Shown here: in pieces, positions 33,312-42,694 of the stretch
Layout of the letters: the number at the start of each line of letters is the position of its first letter
Position numbering within the stretch: the stretch's first letter is position 1
From: Amycolatopsis acidiphila
GTDB taxonomy: Bacteria > Actinomycetota > Actinomycetes > Mycobacteriales > Pseudonocardiaceae
Length of the DNA: 64,000 nt
Direction: 5' to 3'
NCBI RefSeq assembly: GCF_021391495.1
Contig: NZ_CP090063.1
Span: 7,564,001-7,628,000, forward strand
Made by a program: the position numbers and the translations under genes
Notes under the pieces: model-generated
What the model was told of the DNA's origin: nothing
Seen by the model: only the letters and a program-made list of their open reading frames with translations
Databases searched by the model: none

Positions 33312-35852
33312 TCACTTTCCCCGGTCCGGTCGGACCGAAGTTCTGGGGCCGCCGAGGAACGGCAGCACGGGGCGGTCGTCGAAGACGGCGGCGAGCGCGA
33401 GCAGGATGCCGGCGCCACCGGTTTCGACGTCCAGGGACAGCCGCAGCAGCTGGTTGCCGGGGAAGGCGATCCCGCCGCGGAACGGCATGGCGTACCAGGC
33501 GAACCGGGACAGATGCAGCGCGATCGCCCGCTCGGCGGTGTCGTCGTGGCCGCGGTGGCGGCCCATCGCGAGCGCCGCGAGCAACCCCGCCCGGCCGTAG
33601 CACAGGCCGGGATGGATGACGAACTCACCACGACAGGACTCGCGCAGCCCCGGCAGCTTCGCGACGCTTTCGGCCGCAGGCCGGTACGCGGCCAGGTGTT
33701 CCGCGACGATCGCGACCCCGGCGCTGCCGACCGCGAGGTAGGGCAGTGTGCGGGCTTCACCGTCGCGAACCTGCAACGAGCCGTCGTCGGTGGGCACGCA
33801 CTCTTCGAGCTCACGGGTGAGGGCGCGGTCGGCGAGGTCGAGCCACACCGCGTCGCCGGTGTGCTCGTAGAGCCGCACGAACAGCAGCGCGGGCCCCGAC
33901 CAGCCGCTGACCAGCCCGGCCTTGGCGAACTTCCCCGGCGGTTCGGGCGTCCGCTCCGCCAGCCGCGCGCCGATCCGGACGGCCTGCGCGAGGAAGTCCC
34001 GGTCGCCGCGGCTGTCGGCGAAGTGCAGCAGGTTCAGGCCGATGCCGGCCAGCCCGGACTTCAGGCTGTGGTCGTTGGTCTGCGCGACCAGTCCTGCCGA
34101 TTCGTCGAGCAGGCGGCCGGCCTCGTCGGAGTGGCCGAAGTTCTCGAGGACGTGAGCGATGCCGTGGGCGCCGTCGAAGAAGCCGGGGCGGGTGGGCGGT
34201 TCGCGGCGGACCGAGTCGAGCAGCCACTGCTCGTGCTCGGGATACCGGCCCGCGCCCGCGATGTCGAGCGCGTGCAGCACTCCTGCCGCGCCGACGCCGA
34301 AGCAGGCGCCGCCGACCTGGAATTGCTCGATGTCGCCGGGGAAGAGGCGGTCGGTGCGTTCGGGGGTCGCACCGGCGAGGATCGCGGTGGCGATGGACTT
34401 GCGTACGAGTGCCCAGTCGGGTTCGGGCTGGTCGAGTTCGGTGGCGGCGGGTGGGATGCCAGGGCGCAGCAGCCCCGCGGCGTGGTCCTCGGGCAGGCCG
34501 AATCTTCGCCGCACGAAGCCGAGCAGCCCGGGCAGTTTGCCCGGCGCGAGTTCGAGCAACGCGTTGAGCGGCAGGAACATCCACAGTCCGAGCGCGGCGA
34601 GGGCGTACTCGTCGATCGCGACGCCGGTGTAACCCGGCGGGGCCTTGAACCCGGGCGCGCCGAGCGCGGGGCGGGTGTCGCCGTCTGCGGGGAAGGCGAG
34701 CTCGAAGTCGACCAGCGAGACCTGGTCGTCCTCGTCCACCAGGACGTTCATCGGATGCAGGTCGCCGAAGACCAGGCCGCGCTCGTGCACCGCGTCGAGC
34801 AGCCGTTCGAGCCGTCCGAGGACCGCCCGGGCGCGCTCGGCGTACGCGGGCAGGTCGCGGTCGTCGGCGTCGCGCCGTGTCAGCGGATAGTGGTGGGCGA
34901 GCCACGAGCCGAGGGACAAGCCGGGCGCGCGGTCCATCGCCATGAAATGGTGCTCCCAGACGGTGAACAGCCGGTGCACGGCGGGGATGCCCGGGATGCC
35001 GGCGAGCCTGCGCAGGACGTCGTGCTCGCGGTGCAGGCGGGCGACGGCGTCGACGTGGTCGCGGTCCAGGCCGGCGTGCGGGCGGGCCTCCTTGAGCACC
35101 ACCTCGCGGCCGTCGGCCTTGTCCTGCGCGAGGTAGACACCGCCACCGTTGGAGAAGTGCAGCGACGAGGTCACCCGGTACGGGAAGTCGGCGGGGTTGC
35201 CCTGGCGGCGCGCGGCGAGGTGCGGCTCGAGGCAGTCGGGAAGGGTGACCCAGTCCGGCAGCTTGAACGTCGGGGTGCGCTCGTCGGGCACACGTGTCCC
35301 GTCGGGCTTGCACACGGCGAGCACCCTTCGGCCGTCGGCCTCGACCCACTGCTCGGTGAACCCGCCGTAACGGACATGGAGTGGACCTTCACCGTAGCGG
35401 AGGTCGCTCAGGATATACGGCCCTGGCTCACCGGAAAGAACTTCGGACAGTCCATGAAGTGCACGTTTCAGTTCATTGTTGTCGCGCGGATAAATAGTGG
35501 CCAGCTTGCCGCTGCCCTCGCGCGGCGCGTACTTCGAATTATTGGCGAGAACCATCTGCGGAGTACGCAGGTGCTTGAACGAAATCGAGTGCGCGAAGCA
35601 GTAGCGGGAGACCTCCAGCAGCACCCGGCCAGCGTTCGCCGGCGTGCCGGACACGTGAATTTTCCACCCTTGCAAGGGAAGATCTCCAACAGCTCGGCGA
35701 AGGTAGCGCCAGACCCCCCGCTCGGCGCAGACCCAGCCATGCGCAGGAACAGGCACCGCGGTGGAGAATTCTTCACCGTTTTCCCCGCCGCCGCGCTGCT
35801 CGTCGAAAAACAGCGGATCGACGAAGCAGAAAGCCTCATATCGAAGATCCAT
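33312..35852 (-). CDS. lanKC: Class III lanthipeptide synthetase LanKC
   Basis: An 846-residue trifunctional enzyme. The N-terminal phosphoSer/Thr lyase region (about 1-210) begins MDLRYEAFCFVDPLFFDE; the kinase domain has an HGD-type catalytic loop, FGDLHPMNVLVD near residue 360, and VDFELAF as DFG equivalent; the C-terminal LanC-like cyclase (about 480-846) has SGWSGPALLF and GLCYGRAGLLAA and lacks the complete zinc-ligand set, as in class III. The ATG at 35852 has GAGGAG upstream. It phosphorylates, eliminates and cyclises the Ser/Cys residues of the adjacent precursor. Confidence 0.93.
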   Translation of the reverse strand: MDLRYEAFCFVDPLFFDEQRGGGENGEEFSTAVPVPAHGWVCAERGVWRYLRRAVGDLPLQGWKIHVSGTPANAGRVLLEVSRYCFAHSISFKHLRTPQMVLANNSKYAPREGSGKLATIYPRDNNELKRALHGLSEVLSGEPGPYILSDLRYGEGPLHVRYGGFTEQWVEADGRRVLAVCKPDGTRVPDERTPTFKLPDWVTLPDCLEPHLAARRQGNPADFPYRVTSSLHFSNGGGVYLAQDKADGREVVLKEARPHAGLDRDHVDAVARLHREHDVLRRLAGIPGIPAVHRLFTVWEHHFMAMDRAPGLSLGSWLAHHYPLTRRDADDRDLPAYAERARAVLGRLERLLDAVHERGLVFGDLHPMNVLVDEDDQVSLVDFELAFPADGDTRPALGAPGFKAPPGYTGVAIDEYALAALGLWMFLPLNALLELAPGKLPGLLGFVRRRFGLPEDHAAGLLRPGIPPAATELDQPEPDWALVRKSIATAILAGATPERTDRLFPGDIEQFQVGGACFGVGAAGVLHALDIAGAGRYPEHEQWLLDSVRREPPTRPGFFDGAHGIAHVLENFGHSDEAGRLLDESAGLVAQTNDHSLKSGLAGIGLNLLHFADSRGDRDFLAQAVRIGARLAERTPEPPGKFAKAGLVSGWSGPALLFVRLYEHTGDAVWLDLADRALTRELEECVPTDDGSLQVRDGEARTLPYLAVGSAGVAIVAEHLAAYRPAAESVAKLPGLRESCRGEFVIHPGLCYGRAGLLAALAMGRHRGHDDTAERAIALHLSRFAWYAMPFRGGIAFPGNQLLRLSLDVETGGAGILLALAAVFDDRPVLPFLGGPRTSVRPDRGK

Positions 35853-36094
35853 CTGAAACTCCTCGGGCGATGTCGCTAATTTTGCACCCGCCGCCCCCCG
35901 TACTGCCAATACGCCGTTTCGGCGTTATTCGGGACCAAAGTCCCGTGTTACCAATAGGTAAGGGGGACAACCTGTGACGACTTCGTCACCCAAATGGCCG
36001 CGTAACTTTTCCCTCTGCAACACTTTTGCCGGTTTGGTTCACCCACGAGTAGGCACGCAATCCGCCGTCCGGGCCTCCCGGCTAAGCTCGGCTC

Positions 36095-36460
36095 GTGATC
36101 TCGGGTTTCGCGGTGGCGGTGGCGGTGGCCTCGCTGTTCGTCGCGGCGTGGAGCTTCCTGCTCGCCGCCCGGAACCGGGAACCACAGCGCGCGTTGCTGG
36201 CCGGGCTGGCCGTCGTCGAGGTGCTGGTGGTGGCGCAGCTGGTGATCGGGATCGTGCTGCTGATCGGCGGCGGGCATCCGGGGAACCTGGTGACGTTCCT
36301 GGCGTACCTGATCGGCGCGCTGGTGATCATCCCGGCGGGCGCCGCGTGGGCACTGGCCGAGCGCAGCCGGTCGAGCACGGTGATCCTGGGCGTCGCGTGC
36401 ATCGCGATCTCGGTCATGGTGCTGCGGCTGCACGAGATCTGGGGAGGCGCGAGTGCCTGA
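36095..36460 (+). CDS. Four-helix membrane protein
   Basis: A 121-residue protein from a GTG start with four hydrophobic segments (residues about 1-25, 36-60, 66-90 and 95-113). It has no soluble domain. It overlaps the next gene by 8 bases, and both look like halves of one small membrane complex. Family not recognised. Confidence 0.65.
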   Translation: MISGFAVAVAVASLFVAAWSFLLAARNREPQRALLAGLAVVEVLVVAQLVIGIVLLIGGGHPGNLVTFLAYLIGALVIIPAGAAWALAERSRSSTVILGVACIAISVMVLRLHEIWGGASA

Positions 36461-36860
36461 ACCGAGGCGGACGGCGACCGGGCCCGGTCGGATCCTGGTG
36501 GCGGTGTACGCGATTTTCGCGTTGGCCGCGACATCGCGGGCCGCGGTGCAGATTTCGACGAAGTTCGCCGAGGCGCCGCTGGCATACGTGCTGTCCGCGG
36601 TGGCGGCGGTGATCTACATCGTCGCGACGGTGGCGCTGGCGCGCTCGGGCTCGACGCCGTGGCGGGTGGCGCTGGTGTGCCTGTCGGTCGAGCTGCTCGG
36701 GGTGCTCACGATCGGCACGCTGAGCGTCTTCGATCGCAAGGCGTTCCCGGATGCGACCGTGTGGTCGGGCTACGGCGAGGGGTACCTGTTCATCCCGCTG
36801 GTGCTGCCGGTGATCGGCCTGCTGTGGCTCCGCCGGACGGCGCGCGTCTCGCAGGCGTGA
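36453..36860 (+). CDS. Four-helix membrane protein, partner
   Basis: A 135-residue protein, GTG start within the end of the previous gene. Hydrophobic helices cover about 13-33, 43-65, 69-92 and 108-125. Short polar loops; no catalytic motif seen. Coupled translation suggests a heteromeric membrane protein of unknown role. Confidence 0.65.
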   Translation: MPEPRRTATGPGRILVAVYAIFALAATSRAAVQISTKFAEAPLAYVLSAVAAVIYIVATVALARSGSTPWRVALVCLSVELLGVLTIGTLSVFDRKAFPDATVWSGYGEGYLFIPLVLPVIGLLWLRRTARVSQA

Positions 36861-36863
36861 GCT

Positions 36864-37567
36864 GAGCTGTTCTTCGACCAGCGGAAGCTGCTCAACCAGC
36901 CCATCTGGACCAAGACGTTCAAGTTCACGATCTACGCCTAACGCTGGCGTGGATGATCGACCTGCTGCCGCGGGCGCGGCGGTGGGGCCGGTGGATGAGC
37001 ACCGTCTTCGCGGTGGACATCACGCTCATCGTGGTGCAGACCGTCGTGCGGGGCCGGCGGATGCACTTCAACCTGGCCGGCGAGACCGAGCGGACGCTGC
37101 GCAACCTGATGGCCACCGGCGCCTACGTCGCGTTCCTCGCCCCCGCCGTCGTCGCCGCGGTACTGTCGTTCCAGCGGCTGCGCGACAAAGTCCCAGGCGA
37201 GCGCGGTCCGCGCCGGGCTGGGGCTCGCACTCGTCGGGATGGCCGTCGCGACGCTGATGTTCACGCCGCCGCGGGAGCAGCGCGCCGTCCCCCATTCCCC
37301 GATCACGGGTGCGCACACGGTCGGCGCCCCGGACGGTGGTCCCGGCCTGCCGCTGCCCGGCTGGAGCACCCAGGCGTCCGGGCCGGCGCGGTCGGTTACC
37401 TGGCGTTGATCCTGGTGCTCACCTGGCAGGCCCTGCGCGGCCAGTCGGTGGTCCACCCGGACGGGTGGAGCTTGCTGGCCTTCGCCGGCATCGCGGTCTT
37501 CATCCTCGGCGGGGTTACCGTGGCTGTGCGCCGCGTCGCTCAGCAGCCGTCCCCGGTCCCGGCGTAG
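36864..37567 (+). pseudogene. Decayed membrane-protein gene with several frameshifts
   Basis: The protein can be followed through changing frames: LFFDQRKLLNQPIWTKTFKF up to a stop at 36941; after a one-base shift LTLAWMIDLLPRARRWGRWM continues to about 37198; then a frame reading [19 protein letters not shown] to about 37365; then [19 protein letters not shown] to the TAG at 37567. Joined, it resembles a multi-pass membrane protein, with material apparently missing after GWST. There are at least three frame changes, so it is non-functional. Confidence 0.7.
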
Positions 37568-37652
37568 GGGTCGGGGGCGTGAGGGTGATGCCCGAAACGT
37601 CACCGACCCACCATGACGGCCGACGGACGACCCCCCGCTAGACTGCGGGTAC

Positions 37653-37693
37653 GGGCCGTTAGCTCAATTGGTAGAGCTGCGGACTTTTAATCC
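37653..37693 (+). pseudogene. tRNA-Lys (TTT) 5' half, broken in the anticodon arm
   Basis: GGGCCGT-TA-GCTC-AATTGGTA-GAGC and the anticodon arm GCGGA-CTTTTAA-TCC match a tRNA-Lys with anticodon TTT. After TCC (37693) the sequence no longer pairs: no 3' anticodon stem, T arm or acceptor end follows. A promoter-like TAGACT lies at 37639-37644. The break marks the likely left junction of the accessory region that fills the rest of the window. Confidence 0.85.
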
Positions 37694-37983
37694 CCGGGTT
37701 TGCCGTGTCAACGAGTGTCGCATAGTGCCGCCCAGGGCTAATCCGTGCAGGTCAGGCGGCATTTTTCGCGTGCGCTGATGTCGGGCAGTGTCGCGGCGTA
37801 TCGGGTGCTCTGTGAGCAACGGAGCCCAATCGGAGACCGACATCGGCCTGGGGGTACCCATCGCAGGCCACCGCAGGTGCGCGGTGTGCCGCGCCCCGGG
37901 TCCACCGCTATCCGCCTTTTGGGAATCAGTTTTGCCTCGAATTTTCGGTATATATCTCCGGGCTGGCGATTCTATGATCAACT
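37694..37983. other. Junction region without a convincing gene
   Basis: 290 bp between the broken tRNA-Lys and the PadR gene. A 69-codon frame (37788-37997) with one CxxC is open but has no ribosome site and overlaps the PadR start, so I leave it out. The last 70 bp are A/T-richer and probably hold the PadR promoter. Confidence 0.45.
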
Positions 37984-38421
37984 GTGTCGACTATTAACTA
38001 CTCGATTGTTTCAGCGCGGGTGCTTTCGGCGATCACGCATTCGCCCGGGTTTGAGTCGTTCGGCGCTGAGATCGCTCGGCTGACCGGGCTGCGGGCTCCG
38101 TCGATCTACAAGTTGCTCGCGCGGTTGGCGGAGCGGGGGTTCGTGCGGGAGGCGCGTGTCGAGCCCGCACGGCACGGGACACCACGGCGCTGGTTCGCCT
38201 TGACTGATGCCGGTCGGGCGTTGGCCGAGCAGTGGGGCGTGATGCGGCGGGAGACGGTGGTCGCTGAGCGCTTGCGTGCGGTGGCCGTCGTGTTGGACCT
38301 GGGTGCGGGCGATCCGTTGTTCAGGGTGGCGGACTTGTTGGACGTGCCCGGAGTGCCGGGCGCCGAGTTCGACGTGGATGCGCTGGTCGAGGCTGTGTTG
38401 GGCTCCGACGACGGGCCTTGA
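37984..38421 (+). CDS. PadR-like winged-helix regulator
   Basis: A 145-residue protein from GTG 37984 (VSTINYSIVSARVLSAITHS). Residues 10-85 form a winged helix of PadR type: FGAEIARLTGLRAPSIYKLLARLAERGFV and the wing HGTPRRWFALTDAGRALAEQ. The C-terminal helices probably dimerise. First gene after the broken tRNA-Lys; its target may be the downstream genes or its own promoter. Confidence 0.8.
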   Translation: MSTINYSIVSARVLSAITHSPGFESFGAEIARLTGLRAPSIYKLLARLAERGFVREARVEPARHGTPRRWFALTDAGRALAEQWGVMRRETVVAERLRAVAVVLDLGAGDPLFRVADLLDVPGVPGAEFDVDALVEAVLGSDDGP

Positions 38422-38724
38422 GGAGCCCGCGTGGGCCGTCCGCCGATCGGCTGGGGTGGCTGCCCGTCCGGCGCGGTCTTTCGACGTGCCCGTTGGCACG
38501 CCAGCAGGGCACGGATGATCCTGTGGCTGTACCACCACTGCCGCCGTTGCGTCAGGCTCGGGCGATCGGTGGACCGCCCGGTTCGTTCGCCATGCCGCTT
38601 GCTGGGTCAATACGGTGACTCGTCTCTATGCCGAACTACCGTCGAGGGTGATGCGGGCACGGATCGAGGGCGAACGGCCATCGGTGCTGTCGTCCGTGAT
38701 GGCCGGGTGCGAGGTGAGCGGGCG

Positions 38725-39972
38725 GTGTCAGGTCTAAAGGAATCGGGGCAGCGCGATCGGCGTCCGGTGCTGGAGTTCGTCACGGAGGATCCGTGGGAGC
38801 AGCAGCTGGCCCGGGACTACTGGCTCCTGGATGCCGACGGGAAGTTCGTCTACAAAGTCGGCGATCTGGAGCGACGGGCCTACGACGAGCGCCCGGCGCT
38901 AGCCCGAGAACGGATCCCGGGCTTGGCCTACTATCTGCGCAAGCGAGTCCGGGCGCATGTTCCGGCAGTGTCGTGTCCCGGCTGCGGTGCCCGTGTCCAT
39001 GTCGACAACCGGCCCGACTATCAGAAGGTGCTCAAGCTGCTGGAGGCCAGCGAGGTCCAGGCGTGCGCACCGTGCCGCGCGTCCGCGGTCGACGCGGCGG
39101 ACCGAGCGGTCGCCGTGACACGGTGGCGCGAGGACCACGGCTGGTACGACGAGCAGCCGCCGGTGAAGGTGGCGGCCTTGTCGCTGCGGGAGGCGGTGAG
39201 CCTGCTGGCGGTATTCCGGGTGCCCTTCGACAGCGCGTTCACCTCGACTACGCCACTGGAACGGTGGCGGCGAAGGCTGGTGCCGCGTTACGCGGGAACG
39301 GACCTCGACGGCCGCGCACGACTGCGGGAGCTGGTCAAAGCGGGGGCGTTGTTCCCGCATCCGGACTGCCCGTCCTCGGGATATCGCGCCGTACACAGCC
39401 GGACCCAGGAGGTGTCGCTGGACTTCGAGACCGCGCGGTTGACCGCGCCTGGACCAGGGCCGACCAGCCTGCGCAACGAGGCCCTCGCCGCTGACCTCGT
39501 GGCAGCGTTGACCGGCCCATGGCCCGAACGATGGCACCGGCAGCGCGCGGTCGAGTGCCGCAAACTGCTGCACGCCGAGAACACCGGCTACCTGATCCGA
39601 ACGCTGCACGACCACGGACTGCCCGCACCTCGCCACGACCTCGAACGGGACGTAATGGGACGCCTCGCCGACACGCTGACGCTGGCAGAGGCGGTGTACC
39701 TGATCGAGATCGCGACCGGGCGTGCGCACGAGCAACTCCGCCAGGGACACCTGGCCAACGTCCGCGAGGCCACCAACCAGGTCCTGCAGCGCCTACGCTG
39801 GTACCTCCGGCAGATCACCACGGGCGAGGCCGAACCGAAGGCACTGACGGCTCTGCCAGCACCCTGCTCGGTCGTCGCGACGACGTTCTTCCATACCGCG
39901 CTGGGACGGGACTCCGCCCTGCACGAGCGCGCTGAGCCCCTCACGCTGCCACCCGCAACCGAGTCCACGTGA
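38725..39972 (+). CDS. Unrecognised protein with a two-CxxC zinc site
   Basis: A 415-residue protein. The GTG at 38725 is a tentative start (GAGGTG 12 bases upstream); the frame is open back to 38431. Residues about 85-125 carry CPGC and CAPC 39 residues apart, a probable zinc ribbon inside a helical protein. The C-terminal half is helical with ERWHRQRAVECRKLLHAENT. There is no signal or membrane segment and no family I can name. The 303 bp upstream show no other gene. Confidence 0.6.
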   Translation: MSGLKESGQRDRRPVLEFVTEDPWEQQLARDYWLLDADGKFVYKVGDLERRAYDERPALARERIPGLAYYLRKRVRAHVPAVSCPGCGARVHVDNRPDYQKVLKLLEASEVQACAPCRASAVDAADRAVAVTRWREDHGWYDEQPPVKVAALSLREAVSLLAVFRVPFDSAFTSTTPLERWRRRLVPRYAGTDLDGRARLRELVKAGALFPHPDCPSSGYRAVHSRTQEVSLDFETARLTAPGPGPTSLRNEALAADLVAALTGPWPERWHRQRAVECRKLLHAENTGYLIRTLHDHGLPAPRHDLERDVMGRLADTLTLAEAVYLIEIATGRAHEQLRQGHLANVREATNQVLQRLRWYLRQITTGEAEPKALTALPAPCSVVATTFFHTALGRDSALHERAEPLTLPPATEST

Positions 39973-40009
39973 CGACACAGTGTCGGTCAGCACCGCTACG
40001 GTGGCCGCG

Positions 40010-40240
40010 ATGACCACCGCCACAGCCACCCCGGACCCGGCACACGGCAGCGACATCCTGACCGTGGTCGCCCGCCACGTCGTGCTGCGTGAGCACGGTC
40101 CCGGTCGGTGGTACGGCCGCTGTCCGTTCTGTACGTCGACGACCTTCCAGGTCCGCTCGACCCACGGCACCTACCACTGCTTCGGGTGCGGCGAAGGCGG
40201 CACGGCGCCCACCTTCGCCGCCCGCATCCAGTGCCCCTGA
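40010..40240 (+). CDS. Stand-alone CHC2-type zinc finger
   Basis: A 76-residue protein consisting of a DnaG-like CHC2 zinc-binding domain: ILTVVARHVVLREHG, then GRCPFC and YHCFGCGEGG. In primases this domain contacts template DNA, but the TOPRIM catalytic domain is absent. An alternative GTG start is at 39980. It may assist replication or regulation of the accessory region. Confidence 0.75.
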   Translation: MTTATATPDPAHGSDILTVVARHVVLREHGPGRWYGRCPFCTSTTFQVRSTHGTYHCFGCGEGGTAPTFAARIQCP

Positions 40241-40526
40241 CGCAGACACACGAACGCGTCGACGGCGGATTTCGGTCATCCGGCCGGATTCCTCTGCCTT
40301 AGCGCTGGCCCGGAAAGGGTGTACCCAGGTACGGATTCGGTTATCGCCGGACAGGCATTGCCCCTTTTCGGCCCGTTGCTGTCCAGTCGGCCAGCAATGA
40401 TCGAGGGCCGGGATGGGGGCTCAGCACGGAGCTACGCCCGTGATCGTGAGCTTGCCACGCCCGTCGTACGAACCTCGTTCACGGTGACGACGGCCGGTAG
40501 CCTGACTCTGTGCCGGAGAATGAGTC

Positions 40527-41366
40527 GTGACTGCTGCCTCGCCCACGCCCACGGTGTTCGACGTCCGCGAGCAGCAACATGACGACGTGCTCGGCCAAGT
40601 CGAGCGCGCTCTGGATGTGCGCCTCGACCGGGCCTCCGTCGTGTATGGCATCCACGGAGCCACCGAGGGATTCCGCACGAGCGCCGACACCTGGGTCCGC
40701 ATCGAGCGCCGTCAGCGATGGCGGATCAACAGCGCGGTCTGGGTTGGCCTGGAAGCCGCCGCGACGATCCGGGGTGTGAAGAAGCCCGCCTGGTATCAGA
40801 GCACCACGTGGTCCGACCCTGCTCGCGACATCGTGTGGCGCGCGGACGAGCTGGAACGAATCACAGCCCCGCCGGTCGGCGACCTCGCCACGGCGGCCGG
40901 CCTGCCGAAAGCATGGTGGGCGAGCTTGCACGAGTCCCTCACCGCGTTGGCCGCGCACCCGACCGAACGGGTCGGGATGAGTCAAGCACACCTGACGAAG
41001 CGGATCAGCGAGGTCTTCGACGACGTTGATACCCAGGTGGACGAGTGGGCGACCGCGCACACCGACGTGCACTGGGCGAACTTGTCCACCGACGCCCACC
41101 TCATCGACTGGGAGGACTGGGGCCTCGCGCCGCGCGGGCACGACGCCGCGTGCTTGTGGCAGTCCGCATTGCCCGACCCTGCGGTAGCCGCACGGGTGCA
41201 ACGAGAGTTCGCCGACGACCTGGAAACCCGGTCAGGCAAGCTCGCACAGCTGCTCCAATGCGCAAACGCGATCCGCGTCGCGCGTCGGCGGGGAACGCCG
41301 ACACCGCTGTCCGTACCGGCGACGGCGGCGGCCGACGTGCTGCTCGCCGAGCTACGTACTGGCTGA
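40527..41366 (+). CDS. Aminoglycoside-phosphotransferase-like kinase
   Basis: A 279-residue protein with an APH-like C-lobe: catalytic HTDVHWANL (HxDxxxxN) and LIDWEDWGLAPRGHD as the metal-binding Asp segment. The N-lobe is short, and the glycine-rich loop is hard to see. It phosphorylates a small molecule of unknown identity. Its last 15 bases overlap the end of the convergent JmjC gene, so it may belong to the peptide cluster as a tailoring or self-protection gene; that is inference. Confidence 0.75.
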   Translation: MTAASPTPTVFDVREQQHDDVLGQVERALDVRLDRASVVYGIHGATEGFRTSADTWVRIERRQRWRINSAVWVGLEAAATIRGVKKPAWYQSTTWSDPARDIVWRADELERITAPPVGDLATAAGLPKAWWASLHESLTALAAHPTERVGMSQAHLTKRISEVFDDVDTQVDEWATAHTDVHWANLSTDAHLIDWEDWGLAPRGHDAACLWQSALPDPAVAARVQREFADDLETRSGKLAQLLQCANAIRVARRRGTPTPLSVPATAAADVLLAELRTG

Positions 41367-42540
41367 GCACCATCCGGCATAGCCAGCCGCCAGATCGCCA
41401 GTCAGTTCCGCGCACACCCCTGCGTCGAGCAGCGCCTTGGCGAGTACCGCCGCGTCAACGCCGGTGGCCGCGGTGACCTGCTCGATGTTGGTCGGGTTGC
41501 CCGACAGCAGCGCGCGCAGCGCCGGTTCCGCACGCCCTGCGAACGTCAGCTCCGTGCCCACGGCGATCACTTGTACGGTCGATCCGTCCGGGATGATGTG
41601 CGGCGGGAAGTCGGTGAGGCACACCACGTCGGTGACCGGGCCGAACACGCCAGAGGTCACCACGCGTCGTCGCGGTGGACGTTCCTGTTCCCGAGCGGTC
41701 AGGTAGGCGGCCTGCGGGAATCGCGCGGCCAGCTCGGTCACCCGCCGTGGGAGTTGCTCGTCGGGAGCGTTCCAGCGCTCGAGGTCGTGGCGGAATTCCA
41801 CGTCCTGACGGGCCTGGTCAGCGAGCCAGCTCATCCAGTCCACGCCGGTTCGCTTCACGAACCCGAACGTGGCGTGCAGGCTGAATCCCGAGCCCTGGTT
41901 GACGCGCGTGGCCTGGTGCCAGAAGCCGCGGGGAATGTGCATGACGTCGCCGGCCTTCAGGGTGCCGGACCAGACGATCTTCTCACTCGGCTCGTCGTTG
42001 TGCTCGGCGTCGCGGTACATCGGCGCCGGCCGCGACAATCCGCGCACTTCCCACGCCTTTTCGCCGCCGAGCTGCACGATGATCACGTCGTGGTCGTCCC
42101 AGTGCAGGTTGAATCCCGCCGCGTCATTCGTCGTCAGGTAGGTGTTGACTTGCACCAGCTCGCGCCCACCACTGGAGTGCCAGGCAGGCGATCTCCATGG
42201 TGGCGTCGAAGGCATCCAACGTGTCGAGCACGATCGTGCACCCGGAGTCGATCAGCTGGCCGAGCCGGTCCATTCGTGCCATCGGCATGCTCTGCCCCCG
42301 CCGGGAAACGACGTTGCCGAGGTAGGCATCCGGGTGGAGCTCGTCGCCGCCCTTGAAACAGCGGAACTGCGGCGCCGACAGCGACCGCCGCATGATCACA
42401 TCCAGCAGCTTGGCCGGCGTCATGATCCGAGCGCACAGTTCGGGGGCGGTCATACTGCCGACCGCGAAACCCTGGCCGAGGGGCTGCGGGCCGCTCCAGC
42501 CGAGCGCCTTCTCGATCTCCTTGACCAAGTGGTGATCCAC
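41352..42540 (-). pseudogene. JmjC-type cupin oxygenase, split by a frameshift
   Basis: Two frames encode one JmjC-like protein. The first, from GTG 42540, ends ...EIACLALQWWA; the second resumes with RELVQVNTYLTTNDAAGFNLHWDD. The Fe(II) ligands are visible: HWDDHD (HxD) and the distal His in the MHIPRGFWHQAT region. The C-terminal winged-helix-like tail follows. A single-base change near 42167 separates the frames. Intact relatives hydroxylate Asp, Asn, Arg or His side chains. It begins 4 bases after the second small peptide gene. Confidence 0.8.
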
Positions 42541-42544
42541 GCGG

Positions 42545-42694
42545 CTATTCCGGGATGTTCAGACCGTCGCCGCCCGCATCGCCGTGCCCGTCACCGCCAC
42601 CCGAGGTGGAGGGATCGCCGTGTGTGAGGTCCATTCGGTCGCGAACCACCGGCACCCTTCGCACACTGATCACCAGGTCATCGTGCTCATCCAT
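42545..42694 (-). CDS. 49-residue peptide, candidate RiPP precursor A2
   Basis: Starts MDEHDDLVISVRRVP with AAGGGGAG upstream of the ATG at 42694. Its C-terminal half is Gly/Asp-rich: TSGGGDGHGDAGGDGLNIPE. The N-terminal DLVISV resembles DLVLGV of the peptide at 45259-45384, as expected for leaders read by the same enzyme. It lies between methyltransferase and oxygenase genes on the same strand. A lasso-like reading (Gly1 to Asp8 ring, Thr at -2) is possible but the usual lasso B1/B2 genes are absent. Confidence 0.6.
   Translation of the reverse strand: MDEHDDLVISVRRVPVVRDRMDLTHGDPSTSGGGDGHGDAGGDGLNIPE

Noticed and set aside
37788..37997. A 69-codon frame with one CxxC before the PadR gene
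   Set aside because: No ribosome site, a single CxxC only, and it overlaps the PadR start; not enough to call.
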